Assembly: GCA_018241445.1 (NCBI GenBank)
Contig: JAFEDT010000002.1
Span: 130,855 to 194,854, forward strand
DNA length: 64,000 nt
Reading direction: 5' to 3'
From: Pseudomonadota bacterium
GTDB lineage: Bacteria; Pseudomonadota; Gammaproteobacteria; Steroidobacterales; Steroidobacteraceae
Shown here: in pieces, positions 62,481 to 64,000 of the stretch
Position numbering within the stretch: the first letter of the stretch is position 1
Layout of the letters: every line of letters starts with the position of its first letter
Notes under the pieces: model-generated
What the model saw: only the letters and a program-made list of their open reading frames with translations
What the model was told of the DNA's origin: nothing
Database searches by the model: none
Translations under genes and position numbers: made by a program

Positions 62481-63577
62481 AGTGGCAGATGCGGGGTCTC
62501 GCCCTGGGAGTACAGGCTGGTGAGCCGCTCCAGCATCCAGCGGGAGTAGCGCAGCGCGTCGCGACGGCTGCCGCGCACATGCAGCTTGAGGCGATCGCTG
62601 CGCTCGATGAGCATACGCAGCACCTGTTCCGCGCTGTAGCGCTCGATGCGCAGCGCGCGCGCCACGCCCGCCGCCAGTGGCCGCCGGTGAGCACGCAGCA
62701 GCGTGGCGGCGCGTGGCGCCGCGCGCCGCAGGCGTTCAGGCGTGAAGGCGCGCTGCAAAAGCTCGTCCGCCAGACCGCGGCGGATGAGGCGGCTGTGCGC
62801 CAGCTTGCGCCGGTAGTGCTGCGCCAGGGTGCGGGTGTTGGTTTCCAGCGGCTCGATGCGGGTGCGGTTGCGCACCGGTGCGCGCCGCCTGCGCACGCTG
62901 TCCAGCAACTCCTCCACCGCCTGCAGCTTGTGATACGCGGGCCAGTCCGCATAGTTCTTGCGCCAGCCGGACTTCGGTGTCAGCCACACCGCGAAGGTTT
63001 CGGCGAAGTCCTCGGTGGGATGCGCCTGCGCATACCACTCGCCCAGGTGATGCACGTAGCGGCGGCTGCCGGCCCGCGCGCGGTAACGCGCCGGGTAGGG
63101 GAGCGAGGCTGGCCCGAACACCTCGCGCCAGCGGCGCCGGCGCCGCAGGCGATACGCATTGTCGAGTGCGTGTCCGGCCTCATGGCGCAGGATGCGCTGC
63201 AACAGGCGCGTGTTGCTGCCCTCGGCCTCGCGCATGATGCGCCGCTCCAGCCGCTCCAGGCGCGGATGCGCAAGGTAGAAGGGCACCGCGATTCCCGGCA
63301 CGCCGTCGGGTGAGAACCATTCTTCCGACAGCCACACGTGCGGGCGCACGCGGATGCCGCGCCGCTCCAGTTCGCCGTACAACCGCCGCACGTGGCGCGC
63401 CAGCCGTGAGCGTTCTATGACCAGGCCGAGGTCGCAGAAGCGCATGCCGAGCAGTTCCTCGTCACTCATGCGCGTCCAGGCACGGCTGGCATGCCCGGCA
63501 CGGGCGCGTGCGGTTCGCGCGGCACGCCGCGGGGACCCCGCGGCCGCTACCGGCAGGCTTGGAAGTTCTGGACTCAT
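62477..63577 (-). CDS. Putative zinc-binding metallopeptidase
   Basis: A 366-residue basic cytoplasmic protein with a zinc site HEAGH (about residues 131-135, the HExxH motif) and a downstream HPTEDFAETFAVWL (about 190) that supplies further His/Glu ligands. The flanking WREVFGP and YVHHLGEWYAQ are typical of the putative zinc-binding metallopeptidases found next to ATP-grasp ligases. The Arg-rich C-terminal part is helical. The ATG at 63577 is used; MSDEELL at 63469 is an alternative. First of three overlapping genes. Confidence 0.85.
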   Translation of the reverse strand: MSPELPSLPVAAAGSPRRAARTARARAGHASRAWTRMSDEELLGMRFCDLGLVIERSRLARHVRRLYGELERRGIRVRPHVWLSEEWFSPDGVPGIAVPFYLAHPRLERLERRIMREAEGSNTRLLQRILRHEAGHALDNAYRLRRRRRWREVFGPASLPYPARYRARAGSRRYVHHLGEWYAQAHPTEDFAETFAVWLTPKSGWRKNYADWPAYHKLQAVEELLDSVRRRRAPVRNRTRIEPLETNTRTLAQHYRRKLAHSRLIRRGLADELLQRAFTPERLRRAAPRAATLLRAHRRPLAAGVARALRIERYSAEQVLRMLIERSDRLKLHVRGSRRDALRYSRWMLERLTSLYSQGETPHLPL

Positions 63578-63656
63578 CGGCGTACGGCCAGCTTACTTCA
63601 GCGGCCGCGGCGGGTGAACAGCGACCAGCGGCTGCGCCGCAATGCAGCGCGGCCCT

Positions 63657-64000
63657 TCACGCCATCTGCAGCATCGCCCGGGTAAGCAGCCGGTCGCTGT
63701 AGCTCTCGATCAACTCGTGCCTGATCAGGCTGTTGCGCCACGAAGTTGGGATGGCACCTGCACCGTAGTGCGCCCCTGCGAGGGCGCCGGTGACCGCGGC
63801 GATGACGTCGCTGTTGCCGCCCTGGTTGGCCGCCAGCAGCACGGCGTCGCGGAAATTGCCGGTCTGGCCGAATATGCTCAAGGCTTCCGACAGTGCGCGG
63901 GGCGCCGTCTCCCCCGCCGGGCCCGAGGCCCGCGCGCGTGCGCCGAGGGGAGGCAGTGGCTCGGCGGCCGTGATAATCGCCTCCTTCCCTGCGCCACTGA
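63657..64000 (-). CDS. ADP-ribosylglycohydrolase family protein, C-terminal part
   Basis: The frame is open to the right edge of the window, so the N-terminal part is missing. The visible 114 residues include LLAANQGGNSDVIAAVTGALAGAHYGAGAIP, where the Asp/Ser of GGNSD is the dinuclear metal site of DraG/ADP-ribosylhydrolases, followed by WRNSLI and the closing helix. A Gly/Ala/Pro-rich linker precedes it (about 63895-63980). These enzymes remove ADP-ribose from protein or nucleic acid. It lies 79 bases upstream of the metallopeptidase operon, same strand. Confidence 0.85.
   Translation of the reverse strand, partial: SGAGKEAIITAAEPLPPLGARARASGPAGETAPRALSEALSIFGQTGNFRDAVLLAANQGGNSDVIAAVTGALAGAHYGAGAIPTSWRNSLIRHELIESYSDRLLTRAMLQMA

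Overview
The window is a dense, GC-rich chromosomal segment from a Gammaproteobacterium. The gene order dsbD-tlpA-aroQ-accB-accC-prmA-(zinc ribbon/DUF3426)-dusB-fis-purH-purD, a groESL operon nearby, trxA-rho divergent from rhlB, and single-copy glnE, speA and greB all fit the Xanthomonadales/Nevskiales/Steroidobacterales side of the class. Species cannot be named from sequence alone. No rRNA, tRNA, insertion sequence, prophage block or CRISPR array was seen.

Layout. 1-7.7 kb: 5' end of tolC behind a PCMT-like methyltransferase, a divergent PAS-GGDEF-EAL protein, a small CHCC zinc-finger protein, glnE and a lipoprotein. 8-10.1 kb: groES-groEL with a heat-shock-type promoter next to a CIRCE-like operator. 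10.1-20.9 kb: a plus-strand housekeeping run from a stripped-down DsbD through fatty-acid initiation (accBC), ribosomal protein and tRNA modification (prmA, dusB), fis, and purine synthesis (purHD). 20.9-29.9 kb: an outer-membrane barrel, an exported phosphatase-superfamily enzyme, rho-trxA, rhlB, a DUF465 protein, MscS, a hydrolase and arfB. 29.9-43.5 kb: a long minus-strand stretch with a four-gene envelope cassette (DUF1302 barrel, DUF1329, YCF48-type propeller, RND/MMPL transporter), an orphan contractile-tail sheath protein, an L,D-transpeptidase with a previously untracked 55-residue partner, and LemA/TPM-domain proteins. 43.5-49.2 kb: greB and polyamine genes (homospermidine synthase, arginine decarboxylase) with a GST and a sulfurtransferase. 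49.5-60.1 kb: an RRM protein, an exported methyltransferase-like lipoprotein, a UvrD-type helicase, Nudix, conserved hypotheticals, MFS, HAD, GST and S9 peptidase genes. 60.2-64 kb: a VapBC-type toxin-antitoxin pair, an overlapping metallopeptidase/ATP-grasp/CpcT-like lipoprotein operon, and the end of an ADP-ribosylglycohydrolase gene.

Most worth a second look: (i) two 74-bp intergenic elements (7780-7853 and 16070-16143) with identical two-hairpin architecture and compensatory stem changes, one of them abutting dusB with an extra arm that could pair alternatively; (ii) a five-hairpin cluster at 37485-37625 beside the orphan sheath gene; (iii) the overlapping metallopeptidase/ATP-grasp/CpcT-like operon; (iv) DsbD reduced to its alpha domain with no membrane electron-transfer domain; (v) Rho with a 67-residue Asn/Gly/Arg-rich extension, translationally coupled to trxA; (vi) a VapBC operator that covers the antitoxin start codon.

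Starts were adjusted where ribosome-binding sites, overlaps or family lengths argued for it. All functional calls rest on motif recognition by eye; no database search was run.
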